DNA from: RDYJ01 sp034931405
GTDB lineage: Bacteria > Cyanobacteriota > Cyanobacteriia > Cyanobacteriales > Nostocaceae
Length of the DNA: 64,000 nucleotides
Direction: 5' to 3'
Assembly (NCBI RefSeq): GCF_034931405.1
Contig: NZ_JAYGHA010000002.1
Span: 186,001 to 250,000, forward strand
Position 1 is the first letter of the stretch, and each line of letters starts with the position of its first letter. The notes beneath the pieces were generated by a model. The model was not told where the DNA came from, did no database searches, and saw only the letters and a list, made by a program, of their open reading frames with translations. The translations under genes and the position numbers were made by a program. Positions 63,888 to 64,000 of this stretch are shown piece after piece.

Positions 63888-64000
63888 TTATTTCTGACAA
63901 TTATCACAATGTCCACAACGCCAATTTTCAGCATCTTTCCCAAAACCAAAAGCAGTTAACAAAAACTGCCAACGACATTTTTTAGTATGCAAATATTCAC
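63888..64000 (-). CDS. recQ: RecQ-like helicase, C-terminal end only
   Basis: A minus-strand frame enters from the window edge and stops at 63888. It reads EYLHTKKCRWQFLLTAFGFG, then KDAENWRCGHCDNCQK. The C...C..CDNC pattern is the RecQ zinc-binding domain. Only 37 residues are visible, so the exact length is unknown. Confidence 0.72.
   Translation of the reverse strand, partial: EYLHTKKCRWQFLLTAFGFGKDAENWRCGHCDNCQK

Overview
The window comes from a filamentous, heterocyst-forming cyanobacterium (Nostocales, Anabaena/Nostoc/Dolichospermum type). The signs are an AT-rich genome with many GCGATCGC (HIP1) octamers, heptanucleotide tandem repeats (STRR) between genes, a cpcT phycobilin lyase, a hetP-family gene, DUF4912 and DUF29 proteins, and above all a gene order matching the heterocyst envelope polysaccharide (HEP) island known in Anabaena PCC 7120 as alr2825-alr2836.

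Layout. 1-15.5 kb, all on the minus strand, is the HEP island. Read in transcription order it encodes a sugar-1-phosphate cytidylyltransferase, an LhgO-type FAD oxidase, an NAD epimerase, a GT2 glycosyltransferase, a PhyH-like dioxygenase, an RfbC-like epimerase, a homoserine-dehydrogenase-like oxidoreductase with a SAF domain, a GT4 glycosyltransferase, a Wzc-like co-polymerase/kinase, HepC, HepA and a second GT2 cut by the window edge. 16.2-20.2 kb holds a kinase/PP2C/vWA triad of the TerY-P type whose kinase is fused to a membrane segment and unusual TPRs. 20.8-24.3 kb holds a PatA-type response regulator, a UgpC/MalK-type ATPase and a HetP-family gene. 25.2-27.2 kb is a 2-kb gene-poor stretch with a decayed gene and two minus-strand terminators. 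27.2-32.6 kb holds a GH116 glycosidase, DUF29 and FGE-like proteins, an RHH protein beside a brnT toxin remnant, tRNA-Cys and cpcT. 32.8-41.6 kb holds two complete pstSCAB operons arranged tail to tail. 41.9-52.8 kb is a mosaic of small genes: HIT, RHH, a HigBA module between 41-bp direct repeats, DUF4912, Uma2, GT4, DUF6391, a PIN fragment and a holA fragment. 52.9-64 kb holds comM, a subtilase with a P-domain, a 1645-residue two-partner-secretion exoprotein converging on it, plsC, tadA, grxC and the 3' end of recQ.

The strongest signals not explained by genes are several families of palindromic, non-coding mobile elements. One family has three copies of exactly 123 bp with GTAAG ends and 8-bp target duplications (8230, 15563, 23649). 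A second has three copies of about 200-250 bp in which one module sits in opposite arms of different copies (40259, 48454, 54535). A third has two 123-bp copies with an inverted core (33938, 50453). Two different elements lie inside the pstSCAB operon, after pstS and after pstC.

Together the genes describe sugar-nucleotide supply, assembly and export of the heterocyst polysaccharide layer, a heterocyst commitment gene nearby, high-affinity phosphate uptake, and an accessory zone shaped by toxin-antitoxin decay and small palindromic elements. All family assignments were made by reading the sequence; no database search was possible.
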